Assembly: GCF_001983995.1 (NCBI RefSeq)
Contig: NZ_CP019450.1
Span: forward strand, 3,348,001-3,412,000
DNA: 64,000 bases
Origin: Halioglobus japonicus
Lineage (GTDB): Bacteria; Pseudomonadota; Gammaproteobacteria; Pseudomonadales; Halieaceae
Reading direction: 5' to 3'
Shown here: positions 37,043 to 46,080 of the stretch, piece by piece
How positions within the stretch are numbered: the stretch's first letter is position 1
How the letters are laid out: each line of letters opens with the position of its first letter
Program-made: the position numbers and the translations under genes
The notes under the pieces: model-generated
Seen by the model: only the letters and a program-made list of their open reading frames with translations
The model's database searches: none
Told to the model about the DNA's origin: nothing

Positions 37043-37726
37043 TTGGTCGTGGAACTGCACAGTGCCGGCGAAAACGCCCTGATACTTTACCTTGGCAAAG
37101 AGACCAGCCCGACGGTGTCCGCCCGGGTACAGGCCGCTGCCGCAGCCATCGAGCAGGCGCTGGGAGTTGATCTGGTCGATCTCGTACCCTCGTACGCGTC
37201 GCTGCTCATCATCTATAACGCATTAACTACCGACCACATGGCGGTTGCCGCGACAGTACGCGATTGCATCGCCGATCTCAGTGCAGACGATGAGGCTGAC
37301 GGCAATACCGTGGTACTCCCCGTTTACTACCACCCGGAAGTGGGCGAAGACCTGGAGGCCCTCGCTGCGGCAGCGGGCATGAGCACCGATGATGTCATCG
37401 CTATTCACAGCGGCACCGAGTACCGTGTCTACGCTATTGGCTTCGCGCCGGGATTTGCCTATCTCGGGCAGGTGGACGAGCGCATTGCCGCCCCGCGCCA
37501 AAGCACACCACGCCTGAAAGTGCCGCGCGGCGCAGTGGCCATCGCCGATCGACAAACCGCCGTGTATCCGGCGCAATCGCCCGGCGGCTGGAACCTGATC
37601 GGCCGCTGCCCACAGCGTATGTTTGACCCCAAGGCTACGCCTACCATGCCCGTTAGCGTGGGCGACAAAGTTCGCTTTGAAGCCATCGACCGCGACCGTT
37701 TCCTGGCACTGGGAGGCGAGCTGTGA
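37043..37726 (+). CDS. pxpB: 5-oxoprolinase subunit PxpB (KipI family)
   Basis: 227 residues. Starts at TTG immediately after the pxpA stop; a GTG two codons on (37049) is an equally good start. The allophanate-hydrolase subunit 1 pattern is clear: YHPEVGEDLEALA, YRVYAIGFAPGFAYLGQVD, RLKVPRGAVAIAD and SPGGWNLIGRCP. It forms the carboxyltransferase-like part with PxpC. Overlaps pxpC by four bases (GTGA). Confidence 0.94.
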   Translation: MVVELHSAGENALILYLGKETSPTVSARVQAAAAAIEQALGVDLVDLVPSYASLLIIYNALTTDHMAVAATVRDCIADLSADDEADGNTVVLPVYYHPEVGEDLEALAAAAGMSTDDVIAIHSGTEYRVYAIGFAPGFAYLGQVDERIAAPRQSTPRLKVPRGAVAIADRQTAVYPAQSPGGWNLIGRCPQRMFDPKATPTMPVSVGDKVRFEAIDRDRFLALGGEL

Positions 37727-38661
37727 GCGTCAAGGTTATCCAGCCCGGATTGCTCAGCCTGCTGCAGGATGGCGGCCGCCTTGGCCAGCACCGCATCGGA
37801 CTCACGAACGGCGGCCCTCTGGACCCCGAGGCTTTCCACACTTGTAATCGGCTGCTGCAGAATCCCGAGGGCAGCACGGCAATCGAAGTCAGCTTTGGCG
37901 GACTGCAGCTGGAAGCTCAGGTTGATACTTTTATCTGCCTGACCGGCGCAATCATGACCCTGCGCATCAATCAGCAGGAACAGCCCCGCTGGGAAGTACT
38001 GCCTGTAACAGCCGGTGACAGCATTCACATTGAATTTGCCGAGCAGGGATGCCGAGGTTATCTGGGCATCGCCGGCGGCTTCGACGTCGAGCCGAGCTTT
38101 ACCAGCACCGCCACGGTGATGCGCGAGGGCATTGGTGGCCTCAACGGCGACAAACTCGCCGCCGGAGATGTGCTTCCCTGCCCTGCTGGCGAAATACGTC
38201 AACGGCTGTATCTCGAGGAACACCTGCAGCCGAAGTATGAGGATATTACGACCGTAAGGGTTATCCCCGGATACCAACAGAAGCACTTTAATCGCTATCA
38301 GCAACGCCGTTTTTTCTCCCATGGTTACACCGTCAGCGACCGCTGTGACCGTATGGGATATCGCCTTGAGGGCCCCGCGATCGAATGTGATATCGAAGGC
38401 ATTCTGTCGGAGGGCATCTGCTTTGGCGCCATTCAAATCCCCGCTGACGGCCAACCTATCGTCCTGCTCAATGATCGCCAGACGATTGGTGGCTATCCGA
38501 AGATCGGAGCGGCACTGTCCCTGGACTGCGCCCGCCTGGCCCAGCTGCGCCCCGGTGGCCAGGTGCACTTTGCGCCGATTACCCAGCACGCGGCTCACAA
38601 TGCGCTGCACCTGGCAAACAGCTTTCAACAGCGCCTCACTTTCAAGGAACGCCGCGCATGA
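37723..38661 (+). CDS. pxpC: 5-oxoprolinase subunit PxpC (KipA family, biotin-dependent carboxyltransferase-like)
   Basis: 312 residues, GTG start inside the pxpB stop. Family blocks: PGLLSLLQDGGRLGQHRIG near the start, GYLGIAGGFDV, and PADGQPIVLLNDRQTIGGYPKI. It pairs with PxpB. Its end overlaps the DUF4392 gene by four bases (ATGA), tying the oxoprolinase to the D-glutamate cyclase at the level of translation. Confidence 0.94.
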   Translation: MSVKVIQPGLLSLLQDGGRLGQHRIGLTNGGPLDPEAFHTCNRLLQNPEGSTAIEVSFGGLQLEAQVDTFICLTGAIMTLRINQQEQPRWEVLPVTAGDSIHIEFAEQGCRGYLGIAGGFDVEPSFTSTATVMREGIGGLNGDKLAAGDVLPCPAGEIRQRLYLEEHLQPKYEDITTVRVIPGYQQKHFNRYQQRRFFSHGYTVSDRCDRMGYRLEGPAIECDIEGILSEGICFGAIQIPADGQPIVLLNDRQTIGGYPKIGAALSLDCARLAQLRPGGQVHFAPITQHAAHNALHLANSFQQRLTFKERRA

Positions 38662-39500
38662 ATGATCTCGATCTCAGTATTGCCATCGAGAATATTCTCG
38701 TCGCCCGCAACCTGCGCAATATGCAGGTAGCACAGGCGGCGCTCCAACCCGGCTATTACCTGCGTGCGGCCAGCATTCTGCGCAACATTCAGGGAACCGT
38801 TATCATTGGAACCGGCTTTCCCGTGACCGACACCTTCGAGACCGACGGGCCGGTAGGTGCAATAGCACTCTACGATGCGCTGGTCGCACTGGGCGCGGAA
38901 CCCGTGTTCGCCTGCGGCGCGCCACTGGCACACTGCCTGCAGGACGACTACGCCGTGATCGAGTTGCTTGCCCGCAATGTCGACGCGGCACGTGACGAGG
39001 CTCGAACCCGACTTGCAGACCTAAAACCCTCTGCCATTGTGTCCATCGAGCGCCCCGGACTCAGCGACGACAACTGCTACTACAATATGCGTGGCGAAGA
39101 TATTTCAGCACGCAGCGCGTATTTCGACCCTTACCTTGAGCTTGCAGAGTGCCCGACTATTGCCATTGGCGACGGCGGCAACGAGATCGGCATGGGCAAC
39201 ATCCGCGATGCAATTGCCACACTGGATATCAAGGCCTCAGCCACCACCTGTGACGAGTTGCTGGTGGCGGACGTCTCAAACTGGGGAGCGTACGGCATCA
39301 TCGCCTTGCTAGCCCGCTGGGCAGAGCGCGACCTGCTTGGCGACATAGACCCGTTAGCCATACTTAATTACCTGTCCAGCCACGGCAGCGTCGACGGCGT
39401 TACGCGAGAGAACACCCTGACAGAGGATGGTCTCGAGGCAGAGGAAGGACAACACATTATTCGCGAACTGCGTGACGTGTGCGGATTCACCCCTAACTGA
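38658..39500 (+). CDS. D-glutamate cyclase domain protein (DUF4392 / DGLUCY C-terminal)
   Basis: 280 residues. Strong match to the C-terminal half of DGLUCY: GFPVTDTFETDGPVGA near residue 60, SIERPGLSDDNCYYNMRGEDI and IAIGDGGNEIGMGNI. DGLUCY converts D-glutamate reversibly to 5-oxo-D-proline and water. The gene directly follows pxpABC with a coupled start. The other DGLUCY half is the first gene of the operon. Cofactor and direction in bacteria are not shown by the sequence. Confidence 0.88.
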   Translation: MNDLDLSIAIENILVARNLRNMQVAQAALQPGYYLRAASILRNIQGTVIIGTGFPVTDTFETDGPVGAIALYDALVALGAEPVFACGAPLAHCLQDDYAVIELLARNVDAARDEARTRLADLKPSAIVSIERPGLSDDNCYYNMRGEDISARSAYFDPYLELAECPTIAIGDGGNEIGMGNIRDAIATLDIKASATTCDELLVADVSNWGAYGIIALLARWAERDLLGDIDPLAILNYLSSHGSVDGVTRENTLTEDGLEAEEGQHIIRELRDVCGFTPN

Positions 39501-39510
39501 AAACACCTGG

Positions 39511-39531
39511 CCGGGTCCTGCGACGACCCGG
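39511..39531 (+). other. intercistronic hairpin between DUF4392 and transaminase genes
   Basis: CCGGGTC and GACCCGG form a perfect seven-base stem with a seven-base loop, 11 bases after the DUF4392 stop. No T run follows, so it is not a classic terminator. It lies in the only sizeable gap (84 bases) inside an otherwise overlapping operon and may stabilise the upstream mRNA segment. Confidence 0.45.
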
Positions 39532-39584
39532 GCAATTGCCGGCGATCACGCGTCGCAGCGGCACAGATACCGAGGAGATTGACA

Positions 39585-40441
39585 ATGAGTATCGTATATT
39601 TGAATGGCGAATACATGCCGATGGAAGAGGCGCACATATCCCCAATGGATCGCGGCTTCCTGTTCGGCGATGGTATTTACGAGGTTGTGCCCTCCTATGC
39701 GGGCAAGCTGGTAGGCTTTAAGCCGCACCTCGATCGCATGCAGGATGGTCTGGACGCCATCGAGATCCAGCTTAAAGTCGACCAGGCACAATGGCGCGAG
39801 ATTGCCGATCAGCTGATTGCTAAAAATGGCGGTGGCAATCTCGGCATCTATTTTCATGTGAGCCGTGGCGCAGATAGCAAACGCGCGCACGCGTACCCGG
39901 AAAATATTGACCCAACGCTGTTCGCCTTCGCCTTCGAGATCCCCCCGGCCCCCAACCCGCCAAAAGCGACGCGACGCCCTATACGGTCTCTACTGCCGAA
40001 GATCTGCGCTGGAAGCGTTGTAATATCAAGTCCACGGCCTTGCTCGGCAACGTCATGCATTACCAGCAGGGACATGCCGCAGGCCATTCAGAAACACTGC
40101 TTTACAATCAGCACGGCGAACTCACCGAAGCCGCTGCCTGCAACGTGTTTGTCGTCAAGGACGGCGTGATTGCCACGCCGGAGCTGGATCACCAGAAATT
40201 GCCCGGCATTACCCGCCTGATGCTGCTGGAAATCCTGCGTAAAGACGGCACCCTGCCGGTAGAAGAACGGGTGGTAAAACTCGAGGAACTGGACACCGCT
40301 GACGAGGTGTGGATTACCAGCTCGTCCAAGGAAATCGCGCCGGTGATTGCCATTGAGGACAAACCCGTGGGCGATGGCGAGGTGGGCGACATGTGGCTCG
40401 CCGCCCAGACACTTTATTCCGCGCACAAATTCGATTTCTAA
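39585..40441 (+). CDS. dat: D-amino-acid transaminase, class IV PLP enzyme (frameshifted near 39941-39953)
   Basis: Restored length is 285 residues, normal for D-alanine transaminases. The start MSIVYLNGEYMP and MDRGFLFGDGIYEV are diagnostic. After the break, RWKRCNIKSTALLGNV supplies the PLP-binding Lys, and VWITSSSKEIAPV follows. The frame is lost at a C6 (39941-39946) or C5 (39949-39953) run; one more C gives EIPP then QPAKSDATPYTVST and rejoins the second half. It should exchange amino groups between D-alanine and D-glutamate (with pyruvate and 2-oxoglutarate). ATG 39585 has GGAG nine bases upstream. Overlaps alr by one base. Confidence 0.87.
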
Positions 40442-41523
40442 TGCGCGCCAACCAGGCCAGACTAGATTTCGACGCACTGCGCCACAATCTGGCGCATGCG
40501 CGCTCACTGGCGCCCGGAGCGCGCACCATGTGTGTGGTCAAGGCGAACGGTTACGGTCATGGTGGGCTGGCTATTGCGCAAGCGCTGGAAGCTCACACCG
40601 ACGCGCTGGCTGTTGCCTGCATCGAAGAGGCGTTGGAACTGCGCGAAGGCGGTGTTCGCTGTCCGATACTGCTACTCGAAGGTGTATTTGCAGCCGATGA
40701 ACTGCCTCTGGCGGCCGAGCACAATCTGTGGGTGATGATAGATAATCACAAGCAGCTCCAATGGCTTGAACAAGCGCAACTTGCCGCGCCCATAACCTGC
40801 TGGCTGAAAGTCGACACAGGTATGCATCGCCTGGGTGTGCAGCCGGAGGAAGCTGAAGCTTTTCACAGCCGGCTGATGGCCTGCGCCAACCGCACGGGCG
40901 AATTGGTTACCTGCACTCACTTTGCCTCCGCTGATGACTTGAGCAGCGACCAGACGGCACGGCAGATTGAACTGTTCAACGCCATCACCGCATCATTACC
41001 GGGGCCGCGCAGCGCCGCAAATTCCCCAGGGCTACTGGGCTGGCCAGACTCTCACTTCGACTGGATTCGCCCGGGCTACATGCTCTATGGCAACAGTCCA
41101 TTCGCGCAGGCGCATGCCAACACCGAAGCGCTGCGCCCGGTAATGACACTCACCTCGGCGGTTATTTCACTGCGCGACTTGGCGCCCGGCGACAGCGTTG
41201 GTTACGCCGCTACCTGGACGGCTGAGCGCCCCTCCCGAATTGCCACTATCTCAATAGGCTATGGCGATGGTTATCCGCGCCTGGCAAACAATGGCACCCC
41301 GGTCCTGATCAACGGCCAGCGCGTTCCACTGGTGGGCCGCGTGTCCATGGACATGATTACAGTAGATGTGACAGACCTCAGCGAAGTAGCTATAGGCGAC
41401 GAGGCGATACTGTGGGGCCCGCAGCTGACTGCTGGCGAAGTGGCAGGCCATGCCCAGACGATCGGCTATGAATTGACAACACGCATGCCGGCGCGCACAC
41501 CGCGGGTGATCACAGCGCCCTGA
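40441..41523 (+). CDS. alr: alanine racemase
   Basis: 360 residues, typical. The PLP-binding Lys is K34 in CVVKANGYGHG; the second base Tyr is near 255 (DSVGYAATW). GRVSMDMITVDVTD is the usual C-terminal domain motif. It interconverts L- and D-alanine. Starts on the last base of the transaminase stop (TAATG), so the two PLP enzymes are made together. It probably feeds D-alanine to, or drains it from, the transaminase. Confidence 0.95.
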   Translation: MRANQARLDFDALRHNLAHARSLAPGARTMCVVKANGYGHGGLAIAQALEAHTDALAVACIEEALELREGGVRCPILLLEGVFAADELPLAAEHNLWVMIDNHKQLQWLEQAQLAAPITCWLKVDTGMHRLGVQPEEAEAFHSRLMACANRTGELVTCTHFASADDLSSDQTARQIELFNAITASLPGPRSAANSPGLLGWPDSHFDWIRPGYMLYGNSPFAQAHANTEALRPVMTLTSAVISLRDLAPGDSVGYAATWTAERPSRIATISIGYGDGYPRLANNGTPVLINGQRVPLVGRVSMDMITVDVTDLSEVAIGDEAILWGPQLTAGEVAGHAQTIGYELTTRMPARTPRVITAP

Positions 41524-41532
41524 TCGATTACC

Positions 41533-43074
41533 ATGGGGCTACTGTTGCGACAACGAGCCCTCACTTTGGCGGATCCAAACCCAGACCAGTTACCCGATGG
41601 CAGCCTGCTTGCAGCCATCGACATCGGCAGTAATTCATTTCATCTCATCATTGCCAAAACCGAGCATGGCGAGATGCGCACGCAGGAAGTGCTGGCGGAG
41701 AAAGTACAGCTGGGTGCAGGCCTGGAAGATCACCACCTGTCCCAGGAGGCCATTGATCGCGGCCTCGCGTGTCTGGCACGGTTTGCGCAATTGCTGTCCA
41801 GTGTCGAACCACTGCGAATTCGCGCCGTGGGCACCAATGCGCTACGCCAGGCGCACAACCGACTCGACTTCACCCTGCCCGCAGCAGAAATTCTCGGCAC
41901 AAAAATAGATGTCATCTACGGGCGCGAAGAAGCGCGCCTGGTCTATCTCGGGGTAGCCCACACGCTGGCCGATGACGCGCAATCGCGGTTAGTGGTCGAC
42001 ATCGGCGGCGGCAGCACCGAATTCATCATCGGTGAACGCTTCGAACCGAAGCGACTGGAAAGCCTGCAAATGGGCTGTGTTTCCTTTGGTCGCGATTGCT
42101 TTGCCGATGGCGTGATCAGCAAGGAAAACTATCGTCGCGCCTATGATCGCGCCAGAGTCGAGGTCGCCCATATCCACTACCGCTACAACGCCAAACACTG
42201 GGAAGAGGCGGTGGGCTCTTCCGGCACCCTGAACGCCATTAACACCATCGTCACCCATAATGGCTGGAGTGAGGGCGGCATTACCCGCAAGGCATTGGAA
42301 AAGCTCGAGAAAAAGCTACTCACATTTAATCACTTCGATGACATTGATCTGGACGGCCTGTCCGAAAATCGCCGCAATGTCATCGTCGCCGGAGTGGCCA
42401 TCACCTCGGCACTGTTCGATATCCTGGGCGTAGAACATATGCGCACCTCACCGGGCGCACTGCGCGAAGGCGTCATCTACGACTTAATGGGAAGGCTCAG
42501 CCATGAGGACGTGCGCGAGCGTACCGTCAACGCGCTGGTGCAACGCTATGGCACCGACCAGGAAACCGCCGACATTGTCGAGCGACGCTGTGGCATGCTG
42601 TTCAGCGCCTGCCGCGGGGCCTGGAAACTCAGCGATGAGGATGGCGATTTATTGCTGTGGGGCGCGCGCTGCCACGAGATAGGCATGGCGATTTCCCACA
42701 AACACGCCAACCGGCATACTGCTTATCTGCTGCGCAATGCAGACCTCCCGGGTTTTTCACAGGAGGAGCAGGAGAGCCTGGCTATTCTTACGCAGGGCCA
42801 GCGTGGCAAACTGCCCGCCAGTCTGCTGGAGGATTTACCCAAACAACAGCGTCGGAAAATGCTGTATCTGCTGGCCATATTACGCCTGGCGGTGTGCCTG
42901 AAACACGTTGAGTTCCTGGAAGGATTGCCCGCCTTCGGCATCACGGCGGATAAGTTCACTCTGTCACTGGGGATTCCCGAAGGCTGGCTGGAAAACCACC
43001 CGCTGACGGCCGTCGAACTTGAGCAGGAGCAATCCACCATGGCCAAGCTCGACTTCACCCTGACCCTGAACTAG
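41533..43074 (+). CDS. ppx: Ppx/GppA phosphatase (exopolyphosphatase)
   Basis: 513 residues, normal for the family. AAIDIGSNSFHLIIAK is the phosphate-1 motif of the actin-like fold; VVDIGGGSTEFI is the second. The C-terminal half is the HD-like domain. It removes terminal phosphate from polyphosphate or converts pppGpp to ppGpp; the two activities cannot be told apart from the sequence. Nine bases after alr, last of the operon. Confidence 0.92.
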   Translation: MGLLLRQRALTLADPNPDQLPDGSLLAAIDIGSNSFHLIIAKTEHGEMRTQEVLAEKVQLGAGLEDHHLSQEAIDRGLACLARFAQLLSSVEPLRIRAVGTNALRQAHNRLDFTLPAAEILGTKIDVIYGREEARLVYLGVAHTLADDAQSRLVVDIGGGSTEFIIGERFEPKRLESLQMGCVSFGRDCFADGVISKENYRRAYDRARVEVAHIHYRYNAKHWEEAVGSSGTLNAINTIVTHNGWSEGGITRKALEKLEKKLLTFNHFDDIDLDGLSENRRNVIVAGVAITSALFDILGVEHMRTSPGALREGVIYDLMGRLSHEDVRERTVNALVQRYGTDQETADIVERRCGMLFSACRGAWKLSDEDGDLLLWGARCHEIGMAISHKHANRHTAYLLRNADLPGFSQEEQESLAILTQGQRGKLPASLLEDLPKQQRRKMLYLLAILRLAVCLKHVEFLEGLPAFGITADKFTLSLGIPEGWLENHPLTAVELEQEQSTMAKLDFTLTLN

Positions 43075-43081
43075 ACAATGC

Positions 43082-44053
43082 TTACTGGCGGTGAATATCT
43101 GCCAGAAATTCCAGCAATATGGCGTTGACCTCGGCCGAGGCCTCCAGCTGGACCATGTGCCCGGCTCCGGGAATCATCTTCACCGCCCGAAGGTCCGGAA
43201 AAATAGCACGCATCAATGCGATTGGATCGTCGCCGTGAAAGCCCTCCAGGTCGACGTCATGTTCGCTGCCGAGAAAATACGCGGGAACAGCACTCTGCAC
43301 TCCCTCGAGGGGTCGACGCTGTTGCCACTTCAAATCCATGGAGCGATACCAGTTCAACCCACCGGTGAAACCCGAGCGGCTGTATTCACTGACGAAAAAT
43401 TCCATCTCCACTTCCGACAGCCACGGCCAGGGCAATGCTGGCGGCTCGGCCATGGCGTCGATATAGGACGTGCCCGGCGGATGCTTGAAGCAATCGAAGT
43501 AATTACCCGCTCCGCTCAAGGTATGGAATACCTTGTGTAGGAATCGTCGCGGCTGTGCGGCCAGTTCTTCATCCGCACGAGGAGGCACCCGGAAGTATTC
43601 TATGTGCAGGAAGTGTTGCTCGCCCATCCGCTGGTATTCGCTAAGCGGTGCTTCTTCGGGATTGTGCGGAGCAGCGGGGTTTTCCAGGCCAATCACCGCA
43701 ACCACGCGTTCCGGATGGCGTAACGCCAGGTCGTAAATGGCAAAGGCACCGAAGTCGAGACCGGCAAAGACGGCCGCGTCAATATTCAAATGCTTGAGCA
43801 ATCCCAGTAAGTCGCCCGTTATCGATTCCACATCATAGTCGCTGGGCTCTGGCGGTGCGTCGGTCTGGCCCATGCCACGCATATCGGGCGCAATCACCCG
43901 GTAACCGGCCTCTGCCAGCGCCGCAATCTGGCGGTGCCAGCTAAACCAGATATGGGGGAAGCCATGACAGAGCACAACAGGCATACCCTCACCCTGCTCC
44001 ACATAGTGCATACGAATGCCGTTAATCGTGGCGTAGTGATGCGACCAATTCAT
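43082..44053 (-). CDS. alpha/beta hydrolase, epoxide-hydrolase type
   Basis: 323 residues. The nucleophile is Asp, D100 in GLDFG, rather than Ser, and HGFP (30-33) is the oxyanion motif, both hallmarks of epoxide hydrolases and dehalogenases. GAGHMVQLE holds the His. No leader, so cytoplasmic. I chose ATG 44053, which overlaps the stop of the DUF3604 gene as ATGA; longer starts would run into that gene. The coupling with an exported DUF3604 enzyme is notable. Confidence 0.88.
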   Translation of the reverse strand: MNWSHHYATINGIRMHYVEQGEGMPVVLCHGFPHIWFSWHRQIAALAEAGYRVIAPDMRGMGQTDAPPEPSDYDVESITGDLLGLLKHLNIDAAVFAGLDFGAFAIYDLALRHPERVVAVIGLENPAAPHNPEEAPLSEYQRMGEQHFLHIEYFRVPPRADEELAAQPRRFLHKVFHTLSGAGNYFDCFKHPPGTSYIDAMAEPPALPWPWLSEVEMEFFVSEYSRSGFTGGLNWYRSMDLKWQQRRPLEGVQSAVPAYFLGSEHDVDLEGFHGDDPIALMRAIFPDLRAVKMIPGAGHMVQLEASAEVNAILLEFLADIHRQ

Positions 44054-45936
44054 GTATCGTCTCCCTCGTGATGCAGCCATATTGCAGAACTGACTGCACG
44101 TTCTTGTATCCAGCCCGGTTCGGGTGCCGGCACACCTAGCGTAACCGCGTCGTAAGTCGACCAGCGCGGCGTGGGTATCTCCAGTACGCGTGCATAGTAG
44201 AGTGCTTGCTGGCCCGGCTGATAGTCCGGATCTCGCCACAGCACTCGCAGCTCAGTCGCACCGATGCTATTGCTGTAGGTGGCGCGCGCAACGTCTACCG
44301 TATTACCCACCGGCGCCAGCGGTTCTGTACCGGCCTGCCGCATACGATCACCGGAAGCTGCGACGTCGTAGATAGCTTCGTGACTCTGGCCGCTCGCATC
44401 GGTCCAGGCTTTAATCACCTGTATGCGGTCGAGATTGGCACCCTCGGGATCCTTGCTCGCCCACAGCAGAAACGCCGGCGGCCGTTCATGAGACACGTGC
44501 AGTTCACCACCCATGGGCACGCCCCGCGCATAAGCAACTTCGATGACATCGGCCGCGTCAATCAATGTGTCGGGATAGTCGCCGGCAAAAAAGCGAAGCC
44601 TGATTCGAGATCCGCTGGTGGCATAGGTCTCCTTGCGATTCATCGCGGCAAACAGGGCACTGCGAGTATTCTCAGGGGCCCAAACGGCGGCCAGCCCCAT
44701 GGCACTCCAGCGATGCATGGTTGTCTGCTCATGCACGTCTTTGGAGTACGCTCCCAGGCGGATGCCGGGAGTACCGTCGAGCAGCGGCAACTTGCCGTGA
44801 TATGTCGCCTCGTTAACCGGACTGGTTGCATTGTGACTGTCGCTGCTGCCGATAACGCCGAGTCGATACGGATTAATCCCGGCCGCGTGATTCATTTCCA
44901 TGCCCAGTCGCAGCGCATCGCGAGCATAGCTGCCCCGAGTTTCCCTGGCCGGAGCCGAGGCCATCACGGGTTGCTCAACCAACTCAAAATCAGCGAACGT
45001 ATCATCGGGACTCAACGCCGGGTGGGTTTCCGACTGCCCCTTGACCTGGTAGATCTCGACCACCGGCTCGATACTGCGACGCAACGCAGCCAGAGCCTCT
45101 GTATAGGGTTCGCCGCTGTGTTGGCTGGCGCTGAACATCAACCCATTGCTGAGGTTGCTGTTATGCGGGATGGCAATCACCTCATGACCCGCATCGCGCT
45201 GGCGCTGCAGCTCTTTCCACAAATCCTCAGGATTCTCCGACTCAAGTGAAGACCAAGGCAACCCGGGTACCTTATCGTCACCGTAAAGCACCACCCGGTG
45301 CAGGTGCTGGTCCTCCGGCATCGAGGACCATTCGTAAGCCACAAAGGTCGTAAAACGACCCTGCGCATTATGCACCTGGGCCGCACGCCGGATATCCGCC
45401 CAGGCATTGACACTCGCCTGGGCCAGTTCCGGCACACCGAAATTGCGCTCCCTCGCCTGCGCCGATGAAGAACGTATCCCCTCGCGCATGAAATGCCATA
45501 GATAGCGCCAGGCCCGCCCGGCAAGGGCCGTCGCCAGCACCTCGTCGTAGGTTTCCTGTACTTTGCCCGGATCATCGAGTTCAGCCTGACGCCGGGCGAT
45601 GCCTAGATACTCAGAGTGATCACTGACTGCCGCAAAATCCAACGGCCTATCAATCTGCACGGGATACCCAACACCATGACGCACCTGCCCACCGCGGGCA
45701 AAGCGATAAGCATCCTCGGGAAAGGCACGCACCCCCATCGTATAGGCATCAAAAGAGTAGCTGGAATGGATATGCAGATCGCCAAAAAACACCTCGCGCT
45801 GCGGATTGGCAACGATCAACGGCAGATCAATCGGCGGCGCCAGTTCAGCCTGCTCCCACTGTAGCGTTGGATCATCGACGCGATGACAGGCCGAGAGCGC
45901 CAGTATCGCCAGGAATGGCACTGTAGTTTTTTTCAT
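44050..45936 (-). CDS. DUF3604 PHP-like metallo-hydrolase lipoprotein
   Basis: 628 residues, intact. The leader ends in lipobox LSAC (Cys 17), so the protein is a periplasm-facing lipoprotein, while the paralogue at 2919 has a plain signal peptide. Metal motifs: DLHIH (H55, H57), SDHSEYLG (D106, H107), AIPHNSNLSNG, QSETHPALSPDD and GSSDSHN. These resemble PHP-superfamily phosphoesterase ligands. Reaction unknown. Shares an ATGA with the epoxide-hydrolase-like gene downstream, and a terminator separates it from amtB. Confidence 0.9.
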   Translation of the reverse strand: MKKTTVPFLAILALSACHRVDDPTLQWEQAELAPPIDLPLIVANPQREVFFGDLHIHSSYSFDAYTMGVRAFPEDAYRFARGGQVRHGVGYPVQIDRPLDFAAVSDHSEYLGIARRQAELDDPGKVQETYDEVLATALAGRAWRYLWHFMREGIRSSSAQARERNFGVPELAQASVNAWADIRRAAQVHNAQGRFTTFVAYEWSSMPEDQHLHRVVLYGDDKVPGLPWSSLESENPEDLWKELQRQRDAGHEVIAIPHNSNLSNGLMFSASQHSGEPYTEALAALRRSIEPVVEIYQVKGQSETHPALSPDDTFADFELVEQPVMASAPARETRGSYARDALRLGMEMNHAAGINPYRLGVIGSSDSHNATSPVNEATYHGKLPLLDGTPGIRLGAYSKDVHEQTTMHRWSAMGLAAVWAPENTRSALFAAMNRKETYATSGSRIRLRFFAGDYPDTLIDAADVIEVAYARGVPMGGELHVSHERPPAFLLWASKDPEGANLDRIQVIKAWTDASGQSHEAIYDVAASGDRMRQAGTEPLAPVGNTVDVARATYSNSIGATELRVLWRDPDYQPGQQALYYARVLEIPTPRWSTYDAVTLGVPAPEPGWIQERAVSSAIWLHHEGDDT

Positions 45937-46037
45937 TATTGTCCGCCGCTATTCCCTATAGGCAAAACCCGATCGCTGGTGTTCGGGTCGCGCATCCAGT
46001 TTAACAAGCCCGTGCTTTCTGTACCGCGCTCAGATAC

Positions 46038-46064
46038 AAAAAGGGCGACCGGTTGGTCGCCCTT
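46038..46064 (-). terminator. rho-independent terminator of glnK-amtB
   Basis: On the minus strand a perfect ten-base stem (AAGGGCGACC / GGTCGCCCTT) with a four-base loop runs straight into a TTTTT run, 17 bases after the amtB stop. It closes the glnK-amtB transcript and means the DUF3604 gene downstream needs its own promoter in 45937-46037. Confidence 0.9.
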
Positions 46065-46080
46065 GCTTAATCGCGATGGT

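Noticed and set aside
37459..38628. A 389-codon minus-strand open frame opposite pxpB/pxpC
   Set aside because: The plus-strand genes are certain from motifs; the antisense frame has no recognisable domain.
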